A stretch of DNA of 64,000 nucleotides from Candidatus Omnitrophica bacterium UBA6233. GTDB taxonomy: Bacteria; Omnitrophota; Gorgyraeia; Gygaellales; Profunditerraquicolaceae. The translations under genes and the position numbers were made by a program. Positions within the stretch are counted from its first letter, which is position 1; each line of letters starts with the position of its first letter. The notes under the pieces are model-generated. The model had not been told where the DNA came from and ran no database searches. It saw only the letters and a program-made list of their open reading frames with translations. Location of the stretch: positions 22,824 through 86,823 of the forward strand of contig DJWJ01000033.1 in assembly GCA_002440965.1 (NCBI GenBank). The letters are read 5' to 3'. Shown piece by piece: positions 8,773 to 17,108 of this stretch.

Positions 8773-8799
8773 GGTTCACCTCTCCTTTTGTTGAAATTT

Positions 8800-8828
8800 A
8801 CTATAACACAGGCCTAAAACCTAGTCAA
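8800..8828 (-). promoter_or_regulatory. sigma70-type promoter for the OmpA-like lipoprotein gene
   Basis: On minus: TTGACT at 8828-8823, a 17-bp spacer, TATAGT at 8805-8800, then a short leader with AAAGGAGAGG before the ATG at 8772. The -35 box overlaps the last codons of purA, so this transcript can start independently of purA. Confidence 0.7.
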
Positions 8829-10092
8829 GAAAAATAGTGTCTTCTCTGGCAGAACCTATGGAAATCATGGAAATTTTAATATTCAAGCTATCGGAAATCC
8901 AAGATAAATAGTTTCTGGCATTGGATTGTAAATCGCGCAGCCTCTTCGGCTTGATAGAGACTTCCGGCCAGCCGGGAAAAACTTTATATACGGGTTTAAG
9001 CTTGCTGAGAACATCGAAATCGTGCGGGAATTCGCGAAATATTTGACCTTTATATTTATAAGCGGTGCAAATCTTAACCTCTTTCAAGCCATCAAGCACA
9101 TCCATCTTCATTATGGCCAGCTCCGTTATGCCGTTTAACATAACCGCTTCTTTTACCATAACGCTATCAAACCAACCGCATCTGCGGGGCCTGCCGGTAG
9201 TTGCGCCGAATTCGTTGCCTTTTGAACGCATAAATTTGGCGAAAGGCTCGCTAAATTCGGTCGGGAAAGGCCCTTCTCCGACACGAGTTGTATAAGCCTT
9301 GGCGATACCGATAACTTTATCTATTCTCACCGGGGATACCCCTGTTCCTATACAAGCCCCGCCGCTGGTAGCTGAAGACGAAGTTACAAAAGGATACGTC
9401 CCAAAATCAATATCCAAAAATGTGCCTTGCGCTCCCTCAAAAAGAATGTCTTTTTTTCTGCCAGTAGCTTGATTCAATAAAAGAGCGGTATTGGCGATAT
9501 AGGGCGTGAATATCCTGCCGTAATCCAGATATTCCTTATAGATAGAATTGAAGTCAAAACCTTTATGCTTATAAACTTTCCTGAAAATCTCATTTTTTTC
9601 TTTTAGGTTGTCTTTCAGTTTATCGCGCAAGACGCCGGGATTGAGAAGATCGATCATTCTTATGCCGCAACGGCTAATCTTATCCGCATAACACGGGCCG
9701 ATACCTCTTCCGGTTGTCCCTATCTTATTTTCTCTCTTGGTCTCGCGTAACTGATCCAAAATCCTGTGATATGGCAAAATCACATGCGCTAAGGAAGAAA
9801 TTTTCAAACGGCCGCTAATCTTAATCCCCGCGCACTTGGCCTCTTCTATCTCGCGCAATAATACCTTCGGGTCAACTACGACACCATTGCCTATACAACA
9901 GATTTTGTTCTTATGTAAAATCCCGGAAGGCATAAGGTGGAATATATACTCTTTATCCCCAACCACTACCGTATGGCCGGCGTTGTTTCCGCCCTGATAA
10001 CGGACAATATAATCAACTTTTGCGGATAAGATATCGATTATCTTGCCCTTGCCTTCATCTCCCCACTGCGTTCCCACTAAAACTAAGTTCAT
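8821..10092 (-). CDS. purA: adenylosuccinate synthase
   Basis: PurA joins IMP and aspartate using GTP, the first step of AMP synthesis from IMP. The 423-residue length is standard. The GTP P-loop GTQWGDEGKGK is at residues 7-17, followed by YQGGNNAGHTV, the IMP-binding region GTTGRGIGPCYADK, the SSSATSGGACIGTG region and TTRVGEGPFPTE. All the catalytic signatures I can recall are present. The SD is AAAAGG, 6-7 bases before the ATG. It is unlinked to purE and purD, which lie about 51 kb away in the same window. Confidence 0.97.
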   Translation of the reverse strand: MNLVLVGTQWGDEGKGKIIDILSAKVDYIVRYQGGNNAGHTVVVGDKEYIFHLMPSGILHKNKICCIGNGVVVDPKVLLREIEEAKCAGIKISGRLKISSLAHVILPYHRILDQLRETKRENKIGTTGRGIGPCYADKISRCGIRMIDLLNPGVLRDKLKDNLKEKNEIFRKVYKHKGFDFNSIYKEYLDYGRIFTPYIANTALLLNQATGRKKDILFEGAQGTFLDIDFGTYPFVTSSSATSGGACIGTGVSPVRIDKVIGIAKAYTTRVGEGPFPTEFSEPFAKFMRSKGNEFGATTGRPRRCGWFDSVMVKEAVMLNGITELAIMKMDVLDGLKEVKICTAYKYKGQIFREFPHDFDVLSKLKPVYKVFPGWPEVSIKPKRLRDLQSNARNYLSWISDSLNIKISMISIGSAREDTIFLD

Positions 10093-10150
10093 TTTTTCCT
10101 TTTCATGTTTTCCCTATACTATCTACTGAATACTCTCTATCCTAGACATA

Positions 10151-11386
10151 TTACGGCGCCATCGTAAATATCTTACGCGCTATATCCGGATACTTGGCTA
10201 CAAACTTAAGCTCATCGTCAACTAGGGGCTTTTGATTATGAACATTGGCATATCTGACCAGTTCCAAAACTTCCGTTGCCTCAGCATCATCCTTAAAAAT
10301 AATCTCCAATTTATCATAAACGTTTCTAAATCCTTTTATTCCTGAATATTCACCGGCGGTTATTTTTCTTCCGGTATCGATTATTTCAGGATCGCCTCTG
10401 CCTAATTCCTCATAATCATAAAGCTCATAATTGCGCCGGTCCTTAAGCGCGCCATCCGCGTGAATCCCGGATTCATGGGCAAACGCGTTTGCGCCTACCC
10501 CCGGCTGATTTATCGGTATAGGCACTCCAAAGGCATACGAAGCGTATTTACAAATTTTCCAAGCAATCTTTAAATTCACTTTCTCATCAAGAGAATATTT
10601 TTTCATATCATTACCATACCTGATGGCTAGTATTACAGACACCAAATCCGCGTTTCCGGCGCGCTCACCCATTCCGTTGACACAAGTATTAATATAGGCA
10701 TCGCACCCGGCGTCATTTGCCGCTTTTGCTCCGGCAATGGAATTAGCTACCACCAAACCCAAATCATTATGGCAATGCACTTCAATAGGTATATTTACCG
10801 CCTCTGCCAATATCTTTATCCTGTCGTAGATTGAAAATGGAGTGTCACAACCCAAGGTATCACAGTAACGAATCCTGTCTGCCCCGGCTTTCTTGGCTGC
10901 TTGGGCGAATTCAATCAAATAGTCCATATCTGTCCGGGAGGCGTCTTCGGCGTTTACGCCTACGGAATCGGTTCCCAGATGTTTAGCTTCTTTAACCGAC
11001 TCGGCCATCTCTTTAATCACTGATTGGTGATCGAGCTTCCCTTTAAACTTATGGATAATCATCTGGTCTGAAGTGGAAATAGATAAGTTGACGTGTTTTA
11101 AGTGAGGGACGAGCTTAAAAGCGCTCTTTACATCATCTTTTGTCGCCCGGAGCCAGCCACCCAGCCTGATTGAAGAAAGCTCGCTGTTCTTTACCAGTTC
11201 TAAGTTGGCATTTAGATAATTCGTTTCATGGTGGGTAAGCGGGAAACCGAACTCTGACTGGAATACGCCCATTTCATTCAGAAAAATATTAAGCATGGTC
11301 TTCTGTAATTTGGAAAGGCATATTCGCGATGTTTGGACTCCGTCCCGATTGGTTACATCAATAAGGTAGATTTTTGGTTTAGTCAT
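10151..11386 (-). CDS. homocitrate synthase / 2-isopropylmalate synthase family (DRE-TIM) enzyme
   Basis: A 411-residue acyl-CoA/2-oxoacid condensing enzyme. The N-terminus DVTNRDGVQTS is the DRE-TIM opening (consensus D-x-T-x-RDG-x-Q). The metal ligands lie in HCHNDLG, and NTCVNGMGERAGNADL is the second family signature. The shape is closest to homocitrate synthases of the NifV/LysS type; 2-isopropylmalate synthases are usually longer, with a C-terminal regulatory domain, whereas here only a short helical tail follows the barrel. No nif or lysine genes are nearby, so the substrate cannot be set from context. Family-1 repeats separate it from the upstream gene. AAAGGGAG precedes the ATG. Confidence 0.8.
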   Translation of the reverse strand: MTKPKIYLIDVTNRDGVQTSRICLSKLQKTMLNIFLNEMGVFQSEFGFPLTHHETNYLNANLELVKNSELSSIRLGGWLRATKDDVKSAFKLVPHLKHVNLSISTSDQMIIHKFKGKLDHQSVIKEMAESVKEAKHLGTDSVGVNAEDASRTDMDYLIEFAQAAKKAGADRIRYCDTLGCDTPFSIYDRIKILAEAVNIPIEVHCHNDLGLVVANSIAGAKAANDAGCDAYINTCVNGMGERAGNADLVSVILAIRYGNDMKKYSLDEKVNLKIAWKICKYASYAFGVPIPINQPGVGANAFAHESGIHADGALKDRRNYELYDYEELGRGDPEIIDTGRKITAGEYSGIKGFRNVYDKLEIIFKDDAEATEVLELVRYANVHNQKPLVDDELKFVAKYPDIARKIFTMAP

Positions 11387-11404
11387 AGCTAACTCCCTTT
11401 TAAA

Positions 11405-11540
11405 TTAATGACAAATGACAAAATTCAAAGCTCAAAATAAGCCCAAAGCACTAATGATAAATACCAAAACAAAAGTTTTGTTATTTGAAATTTGACCTTT
11501 GAACCTATCTTGGATTTTGAGTTTTGACATTTGTCATTAA
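11405..11540. repeat. family-1 long inverted repeat, copy 3
   Basis: A complete palindrome from TTAATGACAAATGACAAAATTC to TTTTGACATTTGTCATTAA, with a central CAAAACAAAAGTTTTG. It ends 1 bp before the stop codon of the metallophosphatase fusion gene. Confidence 0.88.
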
Positions 11541-11541
11541 A

Positions 11542-13389
11542 CTATCTATTTTTTAACAATCTTTTCAATTCCTTCTTAGCAGGCGCTCCTTTAGAAGAAA
11601 AAATCTGCTGGTTATCTATAAGATATGTCGGTCCAAACATAATTTTGGACTCTTTGGCTAAACTGATATTATTTCTCAACAGAGCCAAACCTTCCTGGCC
11701 GCGGGCGCAGGATTTTATCTTATTTAAATCGATTTTGACAGCGCAATCATCCCACCAAGAGCTACCGATATTCTTAACCCTGCAGGTAATATAATCCCAG
11801 AATCTATCCGGATAATATTTTTGAACGCAAACAGCGCGCAAATCCTCTTCTATCTCCGCGTCTCCATTCATAGTTTCAATCTTATTCCCATCCATAACGG
11901 CCAAGAAGTGCAGTGCCGGGTTGAATTCTCTAACCACATTCAAAACCTCAAGCGTATTTTTCCCGAAGAGACTTATGAATAAATCGAATTTCCCTTTAAT
12001 GCCCTGACGGTTAACAAGATACCCTATTCCGGCAACTTCGGGTTTCAATAGATAAAAATTATCCCTCTCAATGAACTTAGTTTTCAATTTATCGAAATTT
12101 TCTTCTTTGAATATTTCTTTTCCTAAAAGAAATACCGGTAAGCCAATCGCTTTGGAATCCTCAAACAGTTTTGCAGCTTTTTTGTCCGGATAATATAAAT
12201 ATGAAGTCTCTAGGCCCGGAAATTGCTTTTTAAGAAAACTTATCGCTGGTTCAGGGTTGCAAACCAAACAGTCTTTAGTGGTAATAACCGTAAGATTGAT
12301 TTTGGCCGCCTTACTGAATGAACACTCGGCATTATATAACCCGGGATTCCTGCAGATTCCGATAAAACCTTCTTTCTTGCATTCAGTAGCCGAAAAACAG
12401 CGCGGTAAGATAGAAAGAATAGAGGGTTCGTCGCCAATCTTATCCGAAAGCCTCAATTCTTCAACCTTGAATTTCTTTATCTTATCGCCTCTAATACCAA
12501 GCACGGCTTTTCCGAGCCGGCGGCCCTGCCAATTCGCACGCAGGATAACAGTATCCCCCGCCTTGCCAAATGAATCACTAATAGTATTGCCTCGACCGTG
12601 TCCATCAATAAGAACAGAAATTCCCGGCACACCCCCGATAATCTTTAAATCCTCCTGTTCACCCAGGTTGCTTAAAAGGATAATCAGTTTGACTTTCTGC
12701 TTTTTCAATTCCCGGACTGACGATTCTACGGCCTGCTTAGGATCAATAAGTTTTAAATCCGGGCTTCTGCGTTCAGCCGCTAAATTCGTCAATCCTATAA
12801 TACCAACCTTTATACCCGCCACATTCCTGACGACATAAGGTTTAACCGTGCCAAGGCTTAAATTCGAAGAGACGAAATCTAATTTTGTTTTATTGATGTT
12901 CTCGCTCAAGAAATCTTTACCGAAATTGAATTCATCATTGCTTATATTTACCGCATCGTATTTCATTGATTCCATAGCAGAAAGGCTTATCTTCGCCCGC
13001 TGCATATCTAATTGTGTATTCTGCGTATTCTGGTCCAAAGGCCCTGCGCTAAAGAAATTCCCTGAATCCAAGACCAAAACATCAGGATATTCTTTTCTTA
13101 ATTGTTTGATTAAAGTTGCCCGGCGGGCTACTCCGCCATCCGGTTCAACAGGACAATTACAATGGTAAAGCATAGCATGCGTTTCACCGGTATAGATCAA
13201 GACCAACTCTTTATCTTTAGTGTAAACGGAGCTAATGATAAGCGCCAAAACACAAATAACAAATGAAATCCAAATGACAAAATTCAAATGAGAAAACTTT
13301 TTATAGTTTTGACATTTTAGATTTGGATTCATTTTTCCTGCTTGTTCGGCAGAAGGAGAATTTGGGATTTGGAATTTGGGATTGTTCAT
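11542..13389 (-). CDS. secreted/anchored metallophosphatase-like protein fused to thioredoxin-fold domains
   Basis: A 615-residue exported protein. Residues 36-55 (NFVIWISFVICVLALIISSV) form an N-terminal anchor or signal. Residues 65-320 resemble the 5'-nucleotidase/UshA metallophosphatase fold (YTGETHA..., GGVARRATLI, LDSGNFFS, NISNDEFNFG, GLTNLAAERRSPD). The usual metal motifs look altered: DTHG reads ETHA, GNHE reads SNDE and GGHTH reads DGHGRG, so catalysis is doubtful. A CLVC motif near residue 384 and a GLPVF cis-Pro segment then mark a thioredoxin-like domain. A second DsbA/GILT-like region (FDLFISLFGKN, then CVQKYYPDRFWDYITC) follows with the first Cys pair missing. An alternative start is the Met at 13332, which has AGGA upstream. 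The first 45 residues are encoded by a family-1 repeat fragment. Confidence 0.7.
   Translation of the reverse strand: MNNPKFQIPNSPSAEQAGKMNPNLKCQNYKKFSHLNFVIWISFVICVLALIISSVYTKDKELVLIYTGETHAMLYHCNCPVEPDGGVARRATLIKQLRKEYPDVLVLDSGNFFSAGPLDQNTQNTQLDMQRAKISLSAMESMKYDAVNISNDEFNFGKDFLSENINKTKLDFVSSNLSLGTVKPYVVRNVAGIKVGIIGLTNLAAERRSPDLKLIDPKQAVESSVRELKKQKVKLIILLSNLGEQEDLKIIGGVPGISVLIDGHGRGNTISDSFGKAGDTVILRANWQGRRLGKAVLGIRGDKIKKFKVEELRLSDKIGDEPSILSILPRCFSATECKKEGFIGICRNPGLYNAECSFSKAAKINLTVITTKDCLVCNPEPAISFLKKQFPGLETSYLYYPDKKAAKLFEDSKAIGLPVFLLGKEIFKEENFDKLKTKFIERDNFYLLKPEVAGIGYLVNRQGIKGKFDLFISLFGKNTLEVLNVVREFNPALHFLAVMDGNKIETMNGDAEIEEDLRAVCVQKYYPDRFWDYITCRVKNIGSSWWDDCAVKIDLNKIKSCARGQEGLALLRNNISLAKESKIMFGPTYLIDNQQIFSSKGAPAKKELKRLLKNR
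13257..13333. repeat. family-1 inverted repeat, partial copy 4, inside a coding sequence
   Basis: A truncated family-1 element (CAAATGAAATCCAAATGACAAAATTCAAATG...CATTTTAGATTTGGATTCATTT). Unlike the other copies it lies within the 5' part of an open frame and encodes the N-terminal hydrophobic segment of the metallophosphatase fusion. A related AAATTCCAAATCCCAAATTC stretch continues to 13385. Confidence 0.75.
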
Positions 13390-13391
13390 AT

Positions 13392-14978
13392 TTATACTCT
13401 AATTCCTTTTATGGTCAGAATGTTTTCCAGTTTCTTGATTTTCCCGGCCAGCTCCGCCGATACCGGGCTATCTACGCTTAAAACGCTGATTGCCTTTCCT
13501 GCGGGTTTATCGCGGCCAAAAGTCATGGCAGCGATATTCACGCCATGCTTACCCAAAACCGTGCCCAAACTTCCGATTAAACCGGGCCTATCCCAATTCT
13601 CGATATAGATCATTTCCCCGGTAGGATATAACTCCACGTAGTATTCGTCGATTTTAACGATCCTTGCCTGTTTATTGCCAGAGAGCGTGCCCCAAATTAC
13701 CCTCGTCTCTTTATCGGTTTTCAAGGCCAACTTGATAAGATTGACAAATTCTTCTTCCTTAGAAGCTTTCCCTTCTTTGACCTTTATCCCCCGCTCTTTA
13801 GCCAAAGAAACCGCGTTAACAAAATTTACGGTTTCTTTCAGTATGGGGAAAAGTAAACCTTTGCAGACGGACATAGTCAGCGGGCTTAGATCATAAGCAG
13901 AAATTTCTCCGCTATAACTTATATCCAATTCCTGGAATCTACCTTCAACCAGTTGCGCCAAAAATAAACCGAGTTTCTCAGCTAAAACTATATGCGGATT
14001 AAGCACCTTGCACGCTTCGGGCTCGAGGCAGGGATAATTGGCGGCGTTACGTATTCCCTTGCCCAAAAGCGCGTCTCTCACAATTTCGGCTACTTCTATG
14101 GCGACATTAACCTGCGCCTCTTCAGTGGAAGCGCCTAAATGCGGCGTAACAATGACATTATCCAGTTTTAAAAGTTCGTTATCCGGGGCAACAGGTTCTT
14201 TTTCAAAAACATCGAAAGCGGCGCCGGCAATCTTGCCTTCCTTTATGGCTGCAATCAAAGCCTGCTCATCGATAATGCCGCCTCTTGCGCAATTAATAAC
14301 CCGCGCGCCTTTTTTCATAATCTCAAATTGAGGTTGGGAAATCATATGTCTTGTTTCTTCGGTCAAAGGGGTATGCACCGTGATATAATCAGAAGATTGT
14401 AACAACTCGTTAAGTTCAACTACTTTTATACCGAGAGATTCGGCAATCTCTTTCGATAAAAACGGGTCATAAACCAAAACCGACATCCCGAAAGATATAG
14501 CCCGTTTAGCCACTTCTTTGCCAATCCTGCCGAAACCAACTATACCCAGCGTCTTGGCGTAAAGCTCAACGCCCATGAATTTCGAACGTTTCCATTCACC
14601 CTTTTTGGTAGAGGCAGTTGCCTGCGGTATGTTTCTAGATAAAGCGAGAATCATACTGAACGCGTGTTCCGCCGTTGAAATGGTATTGCCTGCGGGAGTA
14701 TTCATGACAATGATACCTTTTTGCGTCGCAGCTGCCAAATCAACATTATCCAGCCCGACACCTGCGCGGCCGATAACCTTAAGCTTACTTGCGGCATCAA
14801 TTATATCTTTGGTAACTTTGGTAGCGCTCCTGACCAAAAGGGCATCGTAATCCTTGATAATCTCCTTTAATCCGTCGGGTTTTAGTTCTGTCTTTATATC
14901 AGTTTGAAATTCTTTTACATCTTTGAGAATTTTCAAGCCCTCATCGGACAAAGCGTCACTAACTAAAATTTTAATCAT
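13392..14978 (-). CDS. serA: D-3-phosphoglycerate dehydrogenase
   Basis: SerA oxidises 3-phosphoglycerate to 3-phosphohydroxypyruvate, opening the phosphorylated serine pathway. The 528 residues fit the long form: substrate and NAD domains (GRAGVGLDNVD, the GIVGFGRIG NAD loop, INCARGGIIDEQAL with the active Arg, and TPHLGASTEEAQ with the His), then an ASB-type domain and a C-terminal ACT domain (IENWDRPGLIGSLGTVLGKHGVNIA) for serine feedback. It sits 10 bp downstream of a class V aminotransferase that may be its pathway partner; glyA at 57.9 kb would use the serine made. Confidence 0.97.
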   Translation of the reverse strand: MIKILVSDALSDEGLKILKDVKEFQTDIKTELKPDGLKEIIKDYDALLVRSATKVTKDIIDAASKLKVIGRAGVGLDNVDLAAATQKGIIVMNTPAGNTISTAEHAFSMILALSRNIPQATASTKKGEWKRSKFMGVELYAKTLGIVGFGRIGKEVAKRAISFGMSVLVYDPFLSKEIAESLGIKVVELNELLQSSDYITVHTPLTEETRHMISQPQFEIMKKGARVINCARGGIIDEQALIAAIKEGKIAGAAFDVFEKEPVAPDNELLKLDNVIVTPHLGASTEEAQVNVAIEVAEIVRDALLGKGIRNAANYPCLEPEACKVLNPHIVLAEKLGLFLAQLVEGRFQELDISYSGEISAYDLSPLTMSVCKGLLFPILKETVNFVNAVSLAKERGIKVKEGKASKEEEFVNLIKLALKTDKETRVIWGTLSGNKQARIVKIDEYYVELYPTGEMIYIENWDRPGLIGSLGTVLGKHGVNIAAMTFGRDKPAGKAISVLSVDSPVSAELAGKIKKLENILTIKGIRV

Positions 14979-14988
14979 AGCCTGCTCC

Positions 14989-16125
14989 TTATTTCAAAAA
15001 AATCTCTTCTGCCGCCCTTATGCCTGTGCCCATCTGGAATTTATAACCCATCTGCGTTAAAACTTTTTCCAAACAGGAAATCCCAATGACTATATCAAAC
15101 TCCTCGATAAAACCCATATGCGCGAATCTGAAAACTTTGCCTTTTAATTCATCCTGTCCTCCGGCTATTGTAACGCCGTAGGTATCACGCATGGTTTTAA
15201 CCAGTTTTTCTCCATCAAACCCGGCAGGGACCTTAACCGAAGTTACTACATCCGAACCCGATTCTGGAGCGAATAATTCCAACCCTAATGCCTTTACTGC
15301 CGCTCTTGTCGCATCCGCTAATTTTCTATGACGGTTAAAAACTACATCCAGCCCATCCTGACGGATCAACTTAAGCGCCTCATTAAGCGCAATCACCAAA
15401 GTAATGGCTGGAGTAAAAGGCGTATCGGTTTTATCCAAAGCCTTTTTGGCTTTTCTTAAATCAAAATAATATCTGGGGCTCTTGGAATTTTCAACCAGCT
15501 TAGCTGCCTTGAGGCTAACTGAAATAAAACTCAATCCCGGAGGAAGCATCAATCCTTTTTGCGAACCGCTGACAACCACATCGCAGGCCCATTCGTCAGT
15601 TTTTAAATCAACCGCGCCTAATGAACTTATTGCATCAACCACTAATACGGCTTCCGTATTTTTTACGGCCTTTCCGATAGCCGCAATATCGTTCAACACG
15701 CCGGTCGAAGTTTCACACTGAGTGGTAAATACCGCTTTAATCTTGGGGTTAGCTTTTAATTTTTTTTCTATATCCAAAGGATTAACCGCCTTCCCCCATT
15801 TTACATCGATTACTTCAACGGTTATCCCATAAGCCTTGCAAATCTCAGTCCATCTTTCGCCAAATTTACCACCTTGAACAACCAAAGCAGTATCACCGGC
15901 TGACAACAGGTTGATTACCGCTGCCTCCATTGCTCCGGTACCGGAAGAAGTAAGGATAAAAACGTCGTTATTGGTCTGAAAAACATATTTCAATCCTTCA
16001 ACCGCTTCTTTCAACATCGCCTGAAACTGCGGAGTCCGGTGATGAATTATGGGACGAGCCATCGACTCCATTACCTGCGGAGGTAAAGGTGTCGGTCCGG
16101 GAGTCAATAAATAGTTCTTTCTCAT
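14989..16125 (-). CDS. class V aminotransferase (serine/alanine-glyoxylate type)
   Basis: A PLP-dependent aminotransferase of 378 residues. The N-terminal LTPGPTPLPPQV and RTPQFQ, the phosphate-binding SSGTGAMEAA, the VVDAISSLGA Asp and the PLP lysine in SGSQKGLMLPPG are all present, matching the serine-pyruvate/alanine-glyoxylate group. Directly upstream of serA in one operon, it could supply the amino-transfer step of serine synthesis in place of a canonical SerC; no serC or serB is in the window. That role is inferred from context. GGAGG lies 7 bp before the ATG. Confidence 0.88.
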   Translation of the reverse strand: MRKNYLLTPGPTPLPPQVMESMARPIIHHRTPQFQAMLKEAVEGLKYVFQTNNDVFILTSSGTGAMEAAVINLLSAGDTALVVQGGKFGERWTEICKAYGITVEVIDVKWGKAVNPLDIEKKLKANPKIKAVFTTQCETSTGVLNDIAAIGKAVKNTEAVLVVDAISSLGAVDLKTDEWACDVVVSGSQKGLMLPPGLSFISVSLKAAKLVENSKSPRYYFDLRKAKKALDKTDTPFTPAITLVIALNEALKLIRQDGLDVVFNRHRKLADATRAAVKALGLELFAPESGSDVVTSVKVPAGFDGEKLVKTMRDTYGVTIAGGQDELKGKVFRFAHMGFIEEFDIVIGISCLEKVLTQMGYKFQMGTGIRAAEEIFLK

Positions 16126-16206
16126 GCGTGAATCCTCCTAGTTGGTTACTTTAAACTAAAAAGTCTGAATGCAAAAGTCAAAATCACAAGTCAAAAAGCA
16201 AAACTG

Positions 16207-16333
16207 TTAATATCAAAGCTCGGAGACCAAAATTCAAAATAAATCTAAATGACAAAGACCCAATGCCAAAACCTTGGTTTTGATATTTGAGCTTGGGGAT
16301 TTATTTTGGATTTCGAATTTTGTCATTTGTCAC
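16207..16333. repeat. family-1 long inverted repeat, copy 5
   Basis: A palindrome with left arm CAAAATTCAAAATAAATC and right arm GATTTATTTTGG...TTTTGTCATTTGTCA around CCAAAACCTTGGTTTTG. An outer arm of AAAAGTCAAAATCACAAGTC extends left to about 16150. Confidence 0.85.
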
Positions 16334-16358
16334 TACACTTTTTTACTTTTGCTATATT

Positions 16359-16976
16359 TTATTTCTTTTTTTCCTGCGGTAAAATTACTTCATCAACCAA
16401 ACCATAGGCTTTGGCTTCATCAGCGGACATAAAATAATCCCTATCCGTATCTTTTTTCACTTTTTCAATCGACTGTCCCGTATGATGGGCAATTATCTCA
16501 TTAATCTTGTCCCGCATTCTTAAAATTTCCTGGGCATGGCGCGAAATATCTTCTGCTTGTCCTTGCACGCCTCCCCATGGCTGATGAATCATAATCCTTG
16601 AATTAGGAAGGGCCTGACGTTTTCCTTTTGTTCCAGCGAGTAAAAGCAAAGCCCCCATACTGGAAGCCTGCCCCACGCAATAAGTAGCTATATCACATTT
16701 GACAAATTGCATAGTATCATAAATGGCCAACCCGGCAGTAACTGAACCCCCCGGAGAATTTATATAAACGTTTATATCTTTGTTCACATCTTCCATCTGC
16801 AAAAACAGTATCTGGGCAATGATTAAATTAGCCACATAATCATCAATAGGAGTCCCGATAAAAAGAATACGATCCTTAAGCAGTCTAGAGTAAATATCAT
16901 AAGCCCGTTCATAGCCTCTGGCGGTCTGTTCGATTACCATCGGCACTAAAGTCTGATTTTTAATCTCCATACCCAC
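16359..16976 (-). CDS. clpP: ATP-dependent Clp protease proteolytic subunit
   Basis: ClpP is the serine-protease barrel of Clp complexes, fed by ClpX or ClpA-type unfoldases in the cytoplasm. The 205-residue length is normal. The catalytic Ser106 lies in GQASSMGALLLLAG, His131 in RIMIHQPWGG, and the Asp in the KKDTDRDYFM region near residue 176. The order trigger factor then clpP is widely conserved, but clpX, which usually follows, is missing; an aminotransferase and serA lie downstream instead. A family-2 inverted repeat separates it from the trigger factor gene. GGAGG precedes the ATG. Confidence 0.96.
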   Translation of the reverse strand: MGMEIKNQTLVPMVIEQTARGYERAYDIYSRLLKDRILFIGTPIDDYVANLIIAQILFLQMEDVNKDINVYINSPGGSVTAGLAIYDTMQFVKCDIATYCVGQASSMGALLLLAGTKGKRQALPNSRIMIHQPWGGVQGQAEDISRHAQEILRMRDKINEIIAHHTGQSIEKVKKDTDRDYFMSADEAKAYGLVDEVILPQEKKK

Positions 16977-17004
16977 CTCCTTATGTTATATTAATGCCTA
17001 AAAA

Positions 17005-17103
17005 GTCCAAGCTTCAATGACGATTCAAATCCCAAGCTCCAATTTTATATATTGAATCATTGGGATTTTATTCGACATTGGGATTTGGTGATTGGACATT
17101 AGT
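17005..17103. repeat. family-2 long inverted repeat, copy 1
   Basis: An imperfect palindrome built of a different text from family 1: TTCAAATCCCAAGCTCCAA on the left against ATTGGGATTT and TTGGGATTTGGTGATTGG on the right. It fills the gap between the trigger factor stop and the clpP start and ends in GACATTAG, as does the copy near 60.8 kb. Confidence 0.75.
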
Positions 17104-17108
17104 ATATA

